From assembly GCA_001898625.1 (NCBI GenBank), contig MKUP01000007.1, positions 104,385 through 168,384 on the forward strand: a stretch of DNA of 64,000 bases, written 5' to 3'. Position numbers and translations under genes: made by a program. The notes under the pieces were generated by a model. That model did not search any database and was not told the origin of the DNA. It saw nothing but the letters and a program-made list of their open reading frames with translations. Positions 16,665 through 25,854 of this stretch are shown piece after piece (the stretch's first letter is position 1; each line of letters begins with the position of its first letter). Source of the DNA: Burkholderiales bacterium 67-32 (lineage in GTDB: Bacteria; Pseudomonadota; Gammaproteobacteria; Burkholderiales; Burkholderiaceae_B).

Positions 16665-18074
16665 ATGTCGTCACTGATGCGGGCGCTGGACGAACTGCGG
16701 GCGGCGCTGGGCGACGACGTCGTCCATGCCGCGGCCGACATCCCCGAGCGCCATCTGCGCGACTGGGTGGTGGCGGCGGGGCCCGGCGACGAGCCGCTCG
16801 CCCTGGCCTTGCCGCGTACGACCGACGAGGTTTCGCGCCTGCTGGCCTGCTGTTCCCGGCTGCGCGTGCCGGTCGTGCCGCAGGGCGGCCTGACGGGCCT
16901 GTCCGGCGGCGCCACGCCGGTGCGCGGCGGCGTGCTGTTGTCGTTGCAGCGCATGCAGGGCATCGAGGAAACCGACGCCGGCGCCGGCACCCTGACCGTG
17001 CTGGCCGGCACGCCCTTGCAGCGTGTGCAGGAGGCGGCCGACGCGGCCGGCTGGATGTTCCCGCTCGACATCGGCGCGCGCGGTTCGTGCAGCATAGGCG
17101 GCAACGCCGCCACCAACGCCGGTGGCAACCGTGTGCTGCGCTACGGCATGATGCGCGACCTGGTCCTCGGGCTGGAAGCGGTACTGCCCGACGGCACCGT
17201 CGTGTCCTCGCTCAACAGGATGCAGAAGAACAATGCCGGCTTCGACCTGAAGCAGCTTTTCATCGGCAGCGAAGGTACGCTGGGCGTCATCACCCGCCTG
17301 GTGCTGCGCCTGGCGCCCCGGCCCGCCAGCCAGAACACCGCGCTGTGCGCGCTGGCCGATTACACCGCCGCCAGCCGCCTGCTGCGCCTGGCCCGCACGC
17401 GGCTCGGTCCGGCGTTGTCGGCGTTCGAATTGATGTGGCCCGAATTCTACGGACTGGCGCTGGCGCATGCCGCCCGCCAGGGACGCGGGGCCGAGCCCTT
17501 GGCCACCGGTCATGGGCTCTATCTGCTGATCGAATCCTCGGGCTTCGAGCCGGAGAAGGACGCCGATCAGTTCACCGCGTTGATCGAGGCGGCCGTCGAG
17601 CAGGGGCTGGTCGAGGACGCCGCGCTGGCGCAGTCGCTGCGCGACATCCAGGCCTTCTGGGAACTACGCGAATCCGGCAGCGACTTCCTGCCCGCGCTCG
17701 GGCCGCGCGTGGGGTTCGATATCAGCGTGCCCACGGGGCAGATCGGCGACTTCGTCGAGACCTGCCGCGAGCGCCTGCGCGAGCGCTGGCCGTCCCTGCG
17801 CAACATCGCCTTCGGCCATGCCGGCGACGGCAACGTCCATTTCATCGTGTAGGTGGACGACCGGCCGCTGCCGGTGCACGAGATCGAGGAAACGGTCTAC
17901 GCTTGCGTGCAGGCGAGGGGAGGCTCCATCGCCGCCGAGCACGGCGTCGGGTTGCACAAGCGGCCGTTCCTGCACTACTCCCGTTCCGCCGCCGAGATCG
18001 CGCTGATGCGCACGATCAAGGCCGCGGTCGATCCGCTGGGGATCATGAACCCGGGCAAAGTGGTGGCGGCCTAG
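16665..18074 (+). pseudogene. FAD-linked oxidase (2-hydroxyacid dehydrogenase type), interrupted by an amber stop
   Basis: The reading frame has the full FAD_binding_4 / FAD-oxidase_C architecture of a D-2-hydroxyacid (lactate, glycolate, 2-hydroxyglutarate) dehydrogenase: PQGGLTGLSGGATPVRGGVL, the GGNAATNAGGNR FAD motif, LFIGSEGTLGVIT and FGHAGDGNVHFIV. An in-frame TAG at 17850-17852 follows that last motif. The same frame then continues for 73 codons through EHGVGLHKR and a normal C-terminus (DPLGIMNPGKVVAA). The joined length of about 469 codons is the family size, so a single nonsense change is the simplest reading. A GTG follows the stop directly and could in theory allow reinitiation. 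The truncated form would lack the conserved C-terminal HGVG substrate region. Confidence 0.85.
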
Positions 18075-18970
18075 GCTTCCAGGCAGGCCCGGGCACAGGC
18101 GACGAAGTTGCGCGCGCCCGCGTGGTCGCTGTCCTTGCGCCAGGCCAGGGACACTTCGACCCGCGAGGCGGGGTGTGTGGCCGACAGGGGCACGAACCTG
18201 ACGCGCTGGTGCTTGAGCGCGAGCAGGTCGCCCGGCACGATGCCCACGCCGGTCCCCGCGGCAACGACCGACAGCATGCTCGAGACCTGCGCGCATTCCT
18301 GGATGATGGTCGGATGGAAGCCGGATCCCAGGCACAGGGCCATCAGCGAGGCGTAGGCGGCGGGAACGTGGTCGCGGCCGAACACGACGAACTTCGCGTC
18401 CTTTAGATCGGAAACCGTGATCCGGTCCCGGCCGGACAGGGGATGACCGGCCGGCAGCGCGGCCACCAGTGCGTCGGTCGTCAGCAGATGCGTTTCCAGG
18501 TCGTCCTGGGGGCCGAAGAAGGGCGTGCGCAGGATGCCCAGGTCTATGCGCTGGTCGGCGAAGGCGGCGAGCTGTTCCAGCGTGCTCATTTCGAACAATT
18601 GCAGTTCGACGTCGGGACAGACCCCGCGGAAGTGTTCCACGAGCCGGGGCATGAGTCCGTATCCACAGGTGCCTAGAAAGCCGATCGTCAGCTTGCCCGC
18701 CTTGCCATGCGCGGCGGCGCGCGCCTGTTCGACGGCGTGGCCGATCTGTTGCAGCAGGCGTTCGCTGTCCGCCAGGAAGGTATGCCCCGCCGGCGTCAGG
18801 CTGACGCCGCCGCGCCCGCGATGCAGCAGGCGCACGCCCAGGTGGCGTTCGAGCTTGCCGACGGCGTAGCTCAGGGCGGGCTGCGCGATGTGCAGCCGCT
18901 CGGCGGCGCGGCCGAAATTCAGCGACTCGGCAACGGCAATGAATTGCCTCAGGATCTTCTCGCTGATCAT
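18071..18970 (-). CDS. LysR-family transcriptional regulator
   Basis: A 299-residue LysR regulator: HTH at residues 1-60 (FIAVAESLNFGRAAERLHIAQPALSYAVGKLERHLG) and the two-lobed effector domain (KLTIGFLGTCGYGLMPRLVEHF, GTGVGIVPGDLLAL). It diverges from the Bug receptor at 19074, across a 103-bp AT-rich gap with a near-palindrome ATAAATATTTTAT close to its own start (18971-18983). Its last 4 bp overlap the convergent oxidase pseudogene. It likely controls the receptor and the fumarase. Confidence 0.93.
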   Translation of the reverse strand: MISEKILRQFIAVAESLNFGRAAERLHIAQPALSYAVGKLERHLGVRLLHRGRGGVSLTPAGHTFLADSERLLQQIGHAVEQARAAAHGKAGKLTIGFLGTCGYGLMPRLVEHFRGVCPDVELQLFEMSTLEQLAAFADQRIDLGILRTPFFGPQDDLETHLLTTDALVAALPAGHPLSGRDRITVSDLKDAKFVVFGRDHVPAAYASLMALCLGSGFHPTIIQECAQVSSMLSVVAAGTGVGIVPGDLLALKHQRVRFVPLSATHPASRVEVSLAWRKDSDHAGARNFVACARACLEA

Positions 18971-19073
18971 ATAAATATTTTATTAGTTGTCGAAAATGAT
19001 GTATTGGACCGGCATTCGGCACCGCTGCTAGGATCCCCGCCTTCATTGCATACAAGAGAACAAGGGGGAGTGC

Positions 19074-20048
19074 ATGCGCAGCGCACTAGGCGGCCTGTCC
19101 GTCCTGTTGGCGGTAACCGCGGCCGGATCGGCCTGGGCGGACAACTATCCGGCCCGGCCGTTGAACTGGATTGTGCCACTGGCCGCGGGCGGTCCCGCGG
19201 ACACGCTGGCGCGCACCGTCGCCGACAAGCTCGCCGGGCAGTTGAAAGCGACGATCGTGATCGAGAACGTGGCCGGCGCCGGCGGCACGATAGGGGCCAC
19301 GAAGGCTGCTTCCAATCCCGCCGACGGCTACCACTTCGTCGTCGGGCACATGGGCTTCATGGGCGCGGGACCGGCGCTGTACAAATCGCTGCGCTACGAT
19401 CCGGTCAAGGACTTCACCGCCGTCGTGCGCTTTCCGGATACCCCGGCGGTGCTGCTGGTCGGCAAGGACTCCAAGTACCAGACACTCGCGGACCTCGTGC
19501 AGGCCGCGCGCAACAGCGCCACGGGCCTGACGTTCGGCACCGCCGGCGTCGGCTCGGTCTCGCACCTGGTGGCCGAGCTGTTCGCCTCCGAACTGGGCGT
19601 GAAGATCCAGTCCGTGCCGTACCGCGGCAACGCGCCGGCGCTGGCCGACCTGATGGCCGGACGCCTGGACGCCGTGTTCGACCAGAGCAATACGGCGGGC
19701 GCCGCCGTGGCCGGCGGCCGGGTCAGGGCGCTGGGAGTCGGCACGAAAGGCCCCATGGCCCAGTTCCCCGGCGTGCCGCCCATCTCCAGTGCCATTCCCG
19801 GATTCGAGGCCACGACCTGGTACGGCTTGTACGCGCCCGCCGGCACGCCGGACGCGGCGGTCCGGAAGATCAACCAGGCCTACCTGAAGATGGTGGCCGA
19901 CCCCGTGCTGCAAGCCCAGCTCTCCGAGCGTGGCCTGCATCTGCTCAAGAGCGATGAATACGGCGCCCAGGCCTTCCAGGCTCTGACCCGGGCCGAGGTC
20001 GATCGCTGGGCGAAAGTGGTGAAGGCGGCGGGTATTCCTCCCCAGTAA
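19074..20048 (+). CDS. Bug/TctC-type periplasmic solute-binding receptor
   Basis: A 324-residue receptor with a signal peptide (cleaved after about AWA, residue 22) and the family motifs NYPARPLNWIVPLAAGGPADTLAR, IVIENVAGAGGTIGATKAA, and VPYRGNAPALADLMAGRLDAVFDQS. It diverges from the LysR gene and is followed after 64 bp by a class I fumarase, so a C4-dicarboxylate or hydroxy-acid ligand (such as tartrate, malate or fumarate) is plausible. An AAGGGGGAG ribosome site precedes the ATG. Confidence 0.9.
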   Translation: MRSALGGLSVLLAVTAAGSAWADNYPARPLNWIVPLAAGGPADTLARTVADKLAGQLKATIVIENVAGAGGTIGATKAASNPADGYHFVVGHMGFMGAGPALYKSLRYDPVKDFTAVVRFPDTPAVLLVGKDSKYQTLADLVQAARNSATGLTFGTAGVGSVSHLVAELFASELGVKIQSVPYRGNAPALADLMAGRLDAVFDQSNTAGAAVAGGRVRALGVGTKGPMAQFPGVPPISSAIPGFEATTWYGLYAPAGTPDAAVRKINQAYLKMVADPVLQAQLSERGLHLLKSDEYGAQAFQALTRAEVDRWAKVVKAAGIPPQ

Positions 20049-20112
20049 GAACGCCCGCGCGGCCGGCTCCGTGCCGGCCGCATCCGATTTCTCCTCCATC
20101 ACGAACCGGACC

Positions 20113-21618
20113 ATGAAGACACTGTACGTCGAAGACCTCGCGGCCAGCGTGACCGCCGCGCTGCAACAGGTCAGCCATACCCATCCCGCCGATTTCGTCG
20201 CCGCGCTCAAGCGCGCGCGCGATCGCGAAACGCAGCCGGCGGCCCGGGGCGCGCTGGAACAACTGCTGGTCAATAGCAGGATGAGCCGCCAGGCGCGGCG
20301 GCCGGTCTGCCAGGACACGGGCATCGCGAACGTCTATCTGAAGCTGGGTGTCGAGGTCCGGCTGGCCACGAAAGACGGCGGTGCGGTGCCGGGCCTGCGG
20401 GACGTCATCGACGAAGCGGTGGGGCGAGCCTATACGGATCCGGACAATCCTCTGCGGGCCACGGTGGTGGCCGATCCGCTGGGCCGGCGCCGCAACACCC
20501 GCAACAATGCGCCTGGCCTGGTCCACGTGGAACTGGTGGCGGGCGATGCGATTGAGGTCGTCGTCGCGGCCAAGGGCGGTGGTGGCGACGTCAAGGCACG
20601 CTACAAGGTGCTCACTCCCAGCGATTCCATCGTCGACTGGATCCTGAACGAGATCCCCACGCTGGGCGCGGGCTGGTGTCCGCCTGGGGTGATCGGAATA
20701 GGCGTGGGGGGCGCCGGGCCGGATGAGACCATGCGGCTGGCCAAGGAGGCGCTCTACACCCCCATCGACATCGACGGCCTGTTGGCCAAGGGCGCCGAGA
20801 CGCCCGAGGAGTCGCTGCGCCTGGAGCTCTACCAGCGTATCAACGACCTGAAGATCGGCGCGCAGGGCCTGGGCGGCGACACCACGGTGCTCGACGTCAA
20901 GGTCGCATCGGCGCCCTGTCATGCCGCCATGCTGCCGGTCGCCCTGATCCCCAACTGCGCCGCGACGCGCTTCGTACGCTTCAGCCTGGACGGCCAGGGG
21001 CCCGCCCGCTTCGAGGCCGAGGACGAGACGGCCTGGGACGACATCCCCGACCAGCTCTCGGTGCCCGACGGGATACGGGTCGACCTGCCGTCGCTGGCCA
21101 AGGCTGACGTCGCGCAATGGCGGCGCGGCCAGACCCTGTTGCTCAACGGCGCGCTGCTGACCGCTCGCGATGCCGCCCACAAGCGTCTTCACCAGATGCT
21201 GGAACGGGGTGAGCCGCTGCCGGTCGAGCTGCGCGATCGCGTGCTGTTCTACGTCGGTCCGGTCGATGCCGTCAGGGATGAAGTCATCGGCCCCGCCGGC
21301 CCGACCACCTCGGCGCGCATGGACGGCTACCTGGACGAGATGATGGGCCTGGGCCTGCTCGCCACCGTGGGCAAGGCGGAAAGAACGCAGCCGGCGGTCG
21401 ACGCGATCCGCCGCCACCAGGGCGCCTACCTGGTCGCCGTGGGGGGCGCCGCCTACCTGGCTTCGCGCTGCATCGTGGCCTCCCGGGTCGTGGCGTTCGA
21501 GGATCTGGGCATGGAAGCCATCTACGAGTTCGAGGTCCGGGATTTCCCCGTCACCGTCGGCGTCGATGCCACGGGCGCTTGCCTCCATCGCTATATCCCG
21601 ATACGCAGCGAGTACTGA
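20113..21618 (+). CDS. Class I (iron-sulfur) fumarate hydratase or tartrate dehydratase
   Basis: A 501-residue fused alpha/beta hydro-lyase with an oxygen-labile [4Fe-4S] cluster. Cluster ligands are visible in PVCQDTG (C66), PNCAATR and GWCPPGVIGIGVGG. The beta-domain fingerprint GPTTSARMDGYLDEMMG and the late VGGAAYLASR are present. The length matches single-chain class I fumarases. It interconverts fumarate and malate, or dehydrates tartrate: the two activities cannot be separated by eye. It is co-oriented with a Bug receptor under a LysR regulator, and could also drain the maleate/fumarate made by the pyridine pathway at 53.7-57.6 kb. Confidence 0.88.
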   Translation: MKTLYVEDLAASVTAALQQVSHTHPADFVAALKRARDRETQPAARGALEQLLVNSRMSRQARRPVCQDTGIANVYLKLGVEVRLATKDGGAVPGLRDVIDEAVGRAYTDPDNPLRATVVADPLGRRRNTRNNAPGLVHVELVAGDAIEVVVAAKGGGGDVKARYKVLTPSDSIVDWILNEIPTLGAGWCPPGVIGIGVGGAGPDETMRLAKEALYTPIDIDGLLAKGAETPEESLRLELYQRINDLKIGAQGLGGDTTVLDVKVASAPCHAAMLPVALIPNCAATRFVRFSLDGQGPARFEAEDETAWDDIPDQLSVPDGIRVDLPSLAKADVAQWRRGQTLLLNGALLTARDAAHKRLHQMLERGEPLPVELRDRVLFYVGPVDAVRDEVIGPAGPTTSARMDGYLDEMMGLGLLATVGKAERTQPAVDAIRRHQGAYLVAVGGAAYLASRCIVASRVVAFEDLGMEAIYEFEVRDFPVTVGVDATGACLHRYIPIRSEY

Positions 21619-22584
21619 TCACCGCGCGGCCTCCAGCCCCGACGCGCGAGCCAGCTCCGTCGCCTGCTCGACTTCGTCCTTCAGGAAACCCGCGAACTCC
21701 TCGCGCGTCGTGGTCTTGGGTTCCAGGCCCTGCTTGATGAACGCCTGCTTGACGTCCGGCGCGCTGACCACCGCGACGATGGCGGCGTTCATGCGATCAA
21801 CGACCTCGGGCGGCACGTTCTTCGGCATCACGACCCCATACCAGCCGTAGCGCGCGTATCCCGGCAGGCCGGATTCCGCGACGGTGGGCAGTTCGGGCAT
21901 CACGGCGGTGCGGTACGGCGTGCTGACGGCCAACAGTTTCACCTTCTTGGCGGCGGCCAGCGCCATGACGGACGGGAAGCTGGCGAACACCATGTCGATC
22001 TGGTTGGACGCGACCGCCGTGACCCCTTCCGCGACACCCTTGTACGGAATGTGCACGATGCGGGCCTTGGCCATGGTGTTGAACAATTCATTCGACAGGT
22101 GCGCCGCGCTGCCCATGCCGGACGATGCGTAGCGCAGCTCGCCGGGGTGGGCGCGCGCCAGCTCGACCAGTTCGGCCACGTTATTGACCGGCAGGGTCGG
22201 TTTGGTGGCGAGCGCGAACGGCACGGTGACGACCAGCGAAACCGGCGCGAAATCCTTCAACAGGTCGTACGAAAGATCCTTGTGCATCAGGTGCTGCGCG
22301 GCATCGGCGGCCGATGCCATCAGCATGGTGTAGCCGTCGGGCGCCGAACGCGCGACGGCGGCCGTCGCGATCATTCCGCCCGCCCCAGGCCGGTTCTCCA
22401 CGATGACGGATTGGCCGAGTTTTTCGGACAGCTTGGTCGCGAGCAGGCGGGCGGTGACGTCGGTACCGCCTCCGGGCAGGAAGCCGACGAGCATCTTTAT
22501 CGGCTTGTCCGGATAGCCCGCCGCACAGGCGGGGACGGCGGCGGCAAGTCCCAGTACGGCAGCTACGACGGCAATCGCTTTCAT
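21619..22584 (-). CDS. Bug/TctC-type periplasmic solute-binding receptor
   Basis: A 321-residue receptor: signal peptide ending PACA (about residue 21), then AGYPDKPIKMLVGFLPGGGTDVTARLLA, VENRPGAGGMIATAAVARSAPDGYTM and HIPYKGVAEGVTAVASNQIDMVF. Its stop abuts the fumarase stop (tail to tail, no gap). It diverges from the rhodanese operon at 22815. A TTCCAAATA half-operator lies just upstream of its start (22595-22609), which suggests it belongs to the same regulon. Confidence 0.9.
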   Translation of the reverse strand: MKAIAVVAAVLGLAAAVPACAAGYPDKPIKMLVGFLPGGGTDVTARLLATKLSEKLGQSVIVENRPGAGGMIATAAVARSAPDGYTMLMASAADAAQHLMHKDLSYDLLKDFAPVSLVVTVPFALATKPTLPVNNVAELVELARAHPGELRYASSGMGSAAHLSNELFNTMAKARIVHIPYKGVAEGVTAVASNQIDMVFASFPSVMALAAAKKVKLLAVSTPYRTAVMPELPTVAESGLPGYARYGWYGVVMPKNVPPEVVDRMNAAIVAVVSAPDVKQAFIKQGLEPKTTTREEFAGFLKDEVEQATELARASGLEAAR

Positions 22585-22594
22585 GGTTGTCCCC

Positions 22595-22609
22595 TTGGAT
22601 TATTTGGAA
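22595..22609 (-). promoter_or_regulatory. Possible extra half-operator upstream of the Bug receptor
   Basis: Read on the minus strand the sequence is TTCCAAATAATCCAA, whose first nine bases equal those of the elements at 22679 and 37154. It lies 10-25 bp upstream of the receptor start. It could extend the regulon to this gene, but a single half-site can also occur by chance. Confidence 0.35.
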
Positions 22610-22678
22610 CGTCGTATGGAGTGTCGAGGCATCGCGTCGCCTAGGCTACTTTCGGAAATCCCGCGGCGCAATCGGTAT

Positions 22679-22738
22679 TTCCAAATATTAGAACGCTTTT
22701 CTAAAAAATTGACATGCACTGGATTTGAACCGTACATT
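22679..22738 (+). promoter_or_regulatory. Promoter of the rhodanese operon with TTCYAA-type operator
   Basis: TTCCAA (22679-22684), TTAGAA (22688-22693) and TTCTAA (22699-22704) form an imperfect palindrome plus a third half-site 20 bp from the first. They are followed by a perfect -35 box TTGACA (22709-22714) and a -10 TACATT (22733-22738, 18-bp spacer). The first 16 bases of the element are identical to those at 37154. Position just upstream of -35 suits an activator or a repressor that blocks polymerase. Confidence 0.75.
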
Positions 22739-22814
22739 ACGCAGCCAGAGGGTGCCTGATTGCTTCACGAGCATCGCGCCCGAGGGTATTCCCCGCCATC
22801 AAGAGGAGCGGTCC

Positions 22815-24416
22815 ATGATTCAAGGCGTCGTCGATGCGGCAACCCTGAAGCGCATGCTCCACGATGGCGGCGAGATCGCGTTGCTCGATGTCCGGGAGGA
22901 AGGCGTGTTCGCCAAGGGGCACCTGTTTCTGGCCGCCCCGGTTCCGCTGTCCCAACTCGAGATCCGCGTGCCTGTGCTGGTGCCGCGCCGTTCGACGCGC
23001 ATCGTGGTGATGGACGGCGGCGAGGGCCTGGCCGAACGCGCGGCGGCGGCGCTTGTCCGGTACGGCCATGGCGACGTCTCGGTGCTCGAAGGCGGCCTGG
23101 AGGCGTGGGTCGATGCCGGGTACGAGGTGTACACGGGCGTGAACGTGCCGAGCAAGGCTTTTGGCGAGTACGTCGAGCTGCACGACGAGACTCCCCGCAT
23201 GGAAGCCGCCGACGTCAAGGCGCGCGTCGATCGCGGCGACGACATGGTCATCCTCGACAGCCGGCCGCTGGCCGAGTATCGCAAGGTCAGCATTCCCGGC
23301 GCCATCGACTGTCCGGGCGCGGAACTGGCCTATCGCGTCCACGACCTGGTGAAGTCGGATTCCACGCTGGTCGTCGTGAACTGCGGCGGGCGCACGCGCA
23401 GCATCATCGGTGCGCAGTCGCTGCGCAACGCCGGCATTCCCAACCGCGTTGTCGCATTGAAGAACGGCACGATGGGATGGCACCTGGCCGGTTTTCCGGT
23501 GGACAACGGCAAGGACTGGGCGGCGCCGCCTCCGACCGAGGCTGGTCTGCGCAAGGCGCGGGAGGCGGCGCAACGCGTCGCCCGGCGCTTCGGTATCCGT
23601 TTTCTGGACGCTGCCGGGCTCGACGCATTCCGGCGCGAGGCCGACACGCGCACCGTCTATCTGCTCGATGTGCGCAGCCCTGAAGAGTACGCGAGCCGCC
23701 ATCTGCGGGGCAGCGTCTCGGCGCCCGGCGGCCAGCTCGTGCAGACGACCGATACCTACGTGGCGGTGCGCAATGCCCGCCTGGTGCTGGTCGACGACCA
23801 CGGCGTGCGCGCAACCATGACCGCCTCATGGCTGATGCAGATGGGCTGGGACGAAGTCTACGTGCTGCGCGACGCCCTGCAGTACGGCGAATGGGTGGCC
23901 GAGCCGCCGGCGGCCGAGGTACTGGGGCTGGACGATATCCGGTGCGAGAGGATCTCTCCCCGGGCGCTCGCGGCGCTGTCCATCGAGGGTGCGAGCATCC
24001 TCGATCTCGATTCCAAGCCGCGCTATCGCGACGGCCACATCCCCGGGGCCTGGCATGGCATCCGCGCCAACCTCGCACGCAATCTCGCCCGGCTGCCCGC
24101 GGGTGATTGCATCGTCGTGACCTCGGCCGACAGCGTCCTGGCTACGCTGGCCGCGCCCGAGATCGCCGCGATCACGGGCGGCGACGTCCGCGTGCTGGAG
24201 GGCGGCACCCAGGCCTGGCGCGCGGCGGGCCATCCCATGGAAGAGGGCGAGACGCGGCTGACCGACGATACGGACGACGTCTGGGTGAAAGTGCACGACC
24301 GCACCGAGAACCGCGACCAGGCGATGAAAGACTACCTGAACTGGGAGGTCGATCTGATGACGCAGATCGGCCGCGACGACGACGCCGGGTTTCGCCGCTA
24401 TCCCACCGCTGAATAG
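22815..24416 (+). CDS. Four-domain rhodanese-like sulfurtransferase with one intact active site
   Basis: A 533-residue cytoplasmic protein made of four rhodanese modules, about residues 5-105, 125-232, 260-365 and 375-475, plus an acidic tail. Only the second module has the catalytic loop (VVNCGGRTRS, C190). In modules 1, 3 and 4 the cysteine position is occupied by D67, D328 and S438 or neighbours, so they are structural or binding modules. It moves sulfane sulfur to an acceptor. The start at 22815 follows AAGAGGAG. First gene of the island, with the strong promoter at 22709. Its presence next to hydro-lyases and a SoeABC-type enzyme hints at sulfur released from the substrate. Confidence 0.85.
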   Translation: MIQGVVDAATLKRMLHDGGEIALLDVREEGVFAKGHLFLAAPVPLSQLEIRVPVLVPRRSTRIVVMDGGEGLAERAAAALVRYGHGDVSVLEGGLEAWVDAGYEVYTGVNVPSKAFGEYVELHDETPRMEAADVKARVDRGDDMVILDSRPLAEYRKVSIPGAIDCPGAELAYRVHDLVKSDSTLVVVNCGGRTRSIIGAQSLRNAGIPNRVVALKNGTMGWHLAGFPVDNGKDWAAPPPTEAGLRKAREAAQRVARRFGIRFLDAAGLDAFRREADTRTVYLLDVRSPEEYASRHLRGSVSAPGGQLVQTTDTYVAVRNARLVLVDDHGVRATMTASWLMQMGWDEVYVLRDALQYGEWVAEPPAAEVLGLDDIRCERISPRALAALSIEGASILDLDSKPRYRDGHIPGAWHGIRANLARNLARLPAGDCIVVTSADSVLATLAAPEIAAITGGDVRVLEGGTQAWRAAGHPMEEGETRLTDDTDDVWVKVHDRTENRDQAMKDYLNWEVDLMTQIGRDDDAGFRRYPTAE

Positions 24417-24434
24417 GACCTCAAAGGAATCCTC

Positions 24435-25823
24435 ATGAGTCAGAACTCCGCGATCGTGAAGAACGAGGCGGGCGCCGACGCGCGCTCGGTGTCGCAGCGC
24501 ATTGCCGCGCATGTCGCCGGCTTGCGCCACGCCGCGCTGCCGCCCGGCACCGTCGAGGCGTCCAGGCGATTGATGCTGGACACGCTGGCTTGCGCGTGGG
24601 CCGGCCGCGATGCGCCGGGCGCGCCCGAGGCGCATGGACTGCTCGCGGCCGATGGCGGCACGCCAGAGGCCACGGTGTGGGGCTATGGCGGGAAGTTGCC
24701 GGCCGCGTCGGTGGCGTTCCTGAACAGCCTGTTCGGCGCGGCGCTCGACTATGACGCCGTGAACACCGTCCACGCGGACGTCTGCGTGCTGCCGGCCGCC
24801 CTGGCGGTGGCGGAGCGGCAGCGCGCGAGCGGCAAGGAGTTCCTGACCGCCTACGCGCTGGGCGCCGACCTGGCCTCGCGGCTGGGCGGCTCGATCACCG
24901 GGCAGCACCGGGGCTGGTTCACCACCTCGATCTATGGCGTGTTCGGCGCGACGGCGGCCGCCGCTCGCCTGCTGAAGCTGGACGAGACGGCCATCGCCCA
25001 TGCCTTCGGCATCGCGCTGAGCCAGGCCTCGGGCACCCAGCAGGCCAATATCGAACAGGCCCTGACCAAGCGGCTGCAATCGGCCTTCGCGGCGCGGGCC
25101 GGGGTGTTCTCGGCGCTGCTCGCCTCGCGCGGCGTGACCGCGCCGCGCGAAGCCTTCGAAGGCCGGTTCGGCTTGTTCCAGTTGTATCAGGAGGGCAATC
25201 CGCTCAAGGTGCTCGATGGCCTGGGCCTGTCCTTCGCGCTGGAACAGACCAATCTCAAGAAGTACCCGACCTGCGCCTGCAGCCATGCCGCGCTCGACGC
25301 CGCGTTCGCCCTGATCCGCGAGCACGACCTGAAGCCGGAGGACGTGAGCGCGATCGAGGTCGTGCATTCACCGTTGATGCACCGGCTGGTCGGGGCGCCG
25401 TTCGACCCCTCGGGCAACCCGCAGGTGACCGCGCAGTTCAGCGTTCGCTACGCGCTGGCCAGCGCGCTGCTGCGCCGGCGCGTCGCCATCGACGACATCC
25501 AGGAAGCCGCGGTGCTCGACCCGGCCATCCGCGCGATCACGGAACGCATCGCCGTCGTGGTCGACGAGGACAACAAGAGCGCCCGCGCCCCCGCCACGGT
25601 CTCCATGCAGACCCGGCACGGCAGGCTGTCGCGGACGGTGCACGAATTCCCGTGGAGCGCGGAGGCACCGCCCAGCGGCGAGGAACTGGCCGCCAAGATC
25701 GATGCCTGCTTCGGCTACGGCGGCGACGCATTGGCCCCCGCCGCGAGGAAGACGCTGATCGAACGCGTTCGCCGCATCGAGGATATCGACGACATGTCGG
25801 CGTTCTTCGCTGGCGTGCTGTGA
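24435..25823 (+). CDS. MmgE/PrpD-family hydro-lyase or epimerase (copy 1)
   Basis: A 462-residue all-helical MmgE/PrpD protein, the family that includes 2-methylcitrate dehydratase, cis-aconitate decarboxylase and iminodisuccinate epimerase. Family landmarks: LMLDTLACAWAGRDAPG, ALDYDAVNTVHADVCVLPAALAVAE, HAFGIALSQASGTQQANIEQ, and the KKYPTCACSHAALDA segment with the predicted catalytic Cys/Lys/His. The tract HRLVGAPFDPSGNPQVTAQFSV is nearly shared with copy 4 at 34503, so those two are close paralogues. It is 18 bp downstream of the rhodanese gene. Confidence 0.88.
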   Translation: MSQNSAIVKNEAGADARSVSQRIAAHVAGLRHAALPPGTVEASRRLMLDTLACAWAGRDAPGAPEAHGLLAADGGTPEATVWGYGGKLPAASVAFLNSLFGAALDYDAVNTVHADVCVLPAALAVAERQRASGKEFLTAYALGADLASRLGGSITGQHRGWFTTSIYGVFGATAAAARLLKLDETAIAHAFGIALSQASGTQQANIEQALTKRLQSAFAARAGVFSALLASRGVTAPREAFEGRFGLFQLYQEGNPLKVLDGLGLSFALEQTNLKKYPTCACSHAALDAAFALIREHDLKPEDVSAIEVVHSPLMHRLVGAPFDPSGNPQVTAQFSVRYALASALLRRRVAIDDIQEAAVLDPAIRAITERIAVVVDEDNKSARAPATVSMQTRHGRLSRTVHEFPWSAEAPPSGEELAAKIDACFGYGGDALAPAARKTLIERVRRIEDIDDMSAFFAGVL

Positions 25824-25854
25824 CACCTCAGGGCCGTTGCGAGGACAAGAACCG

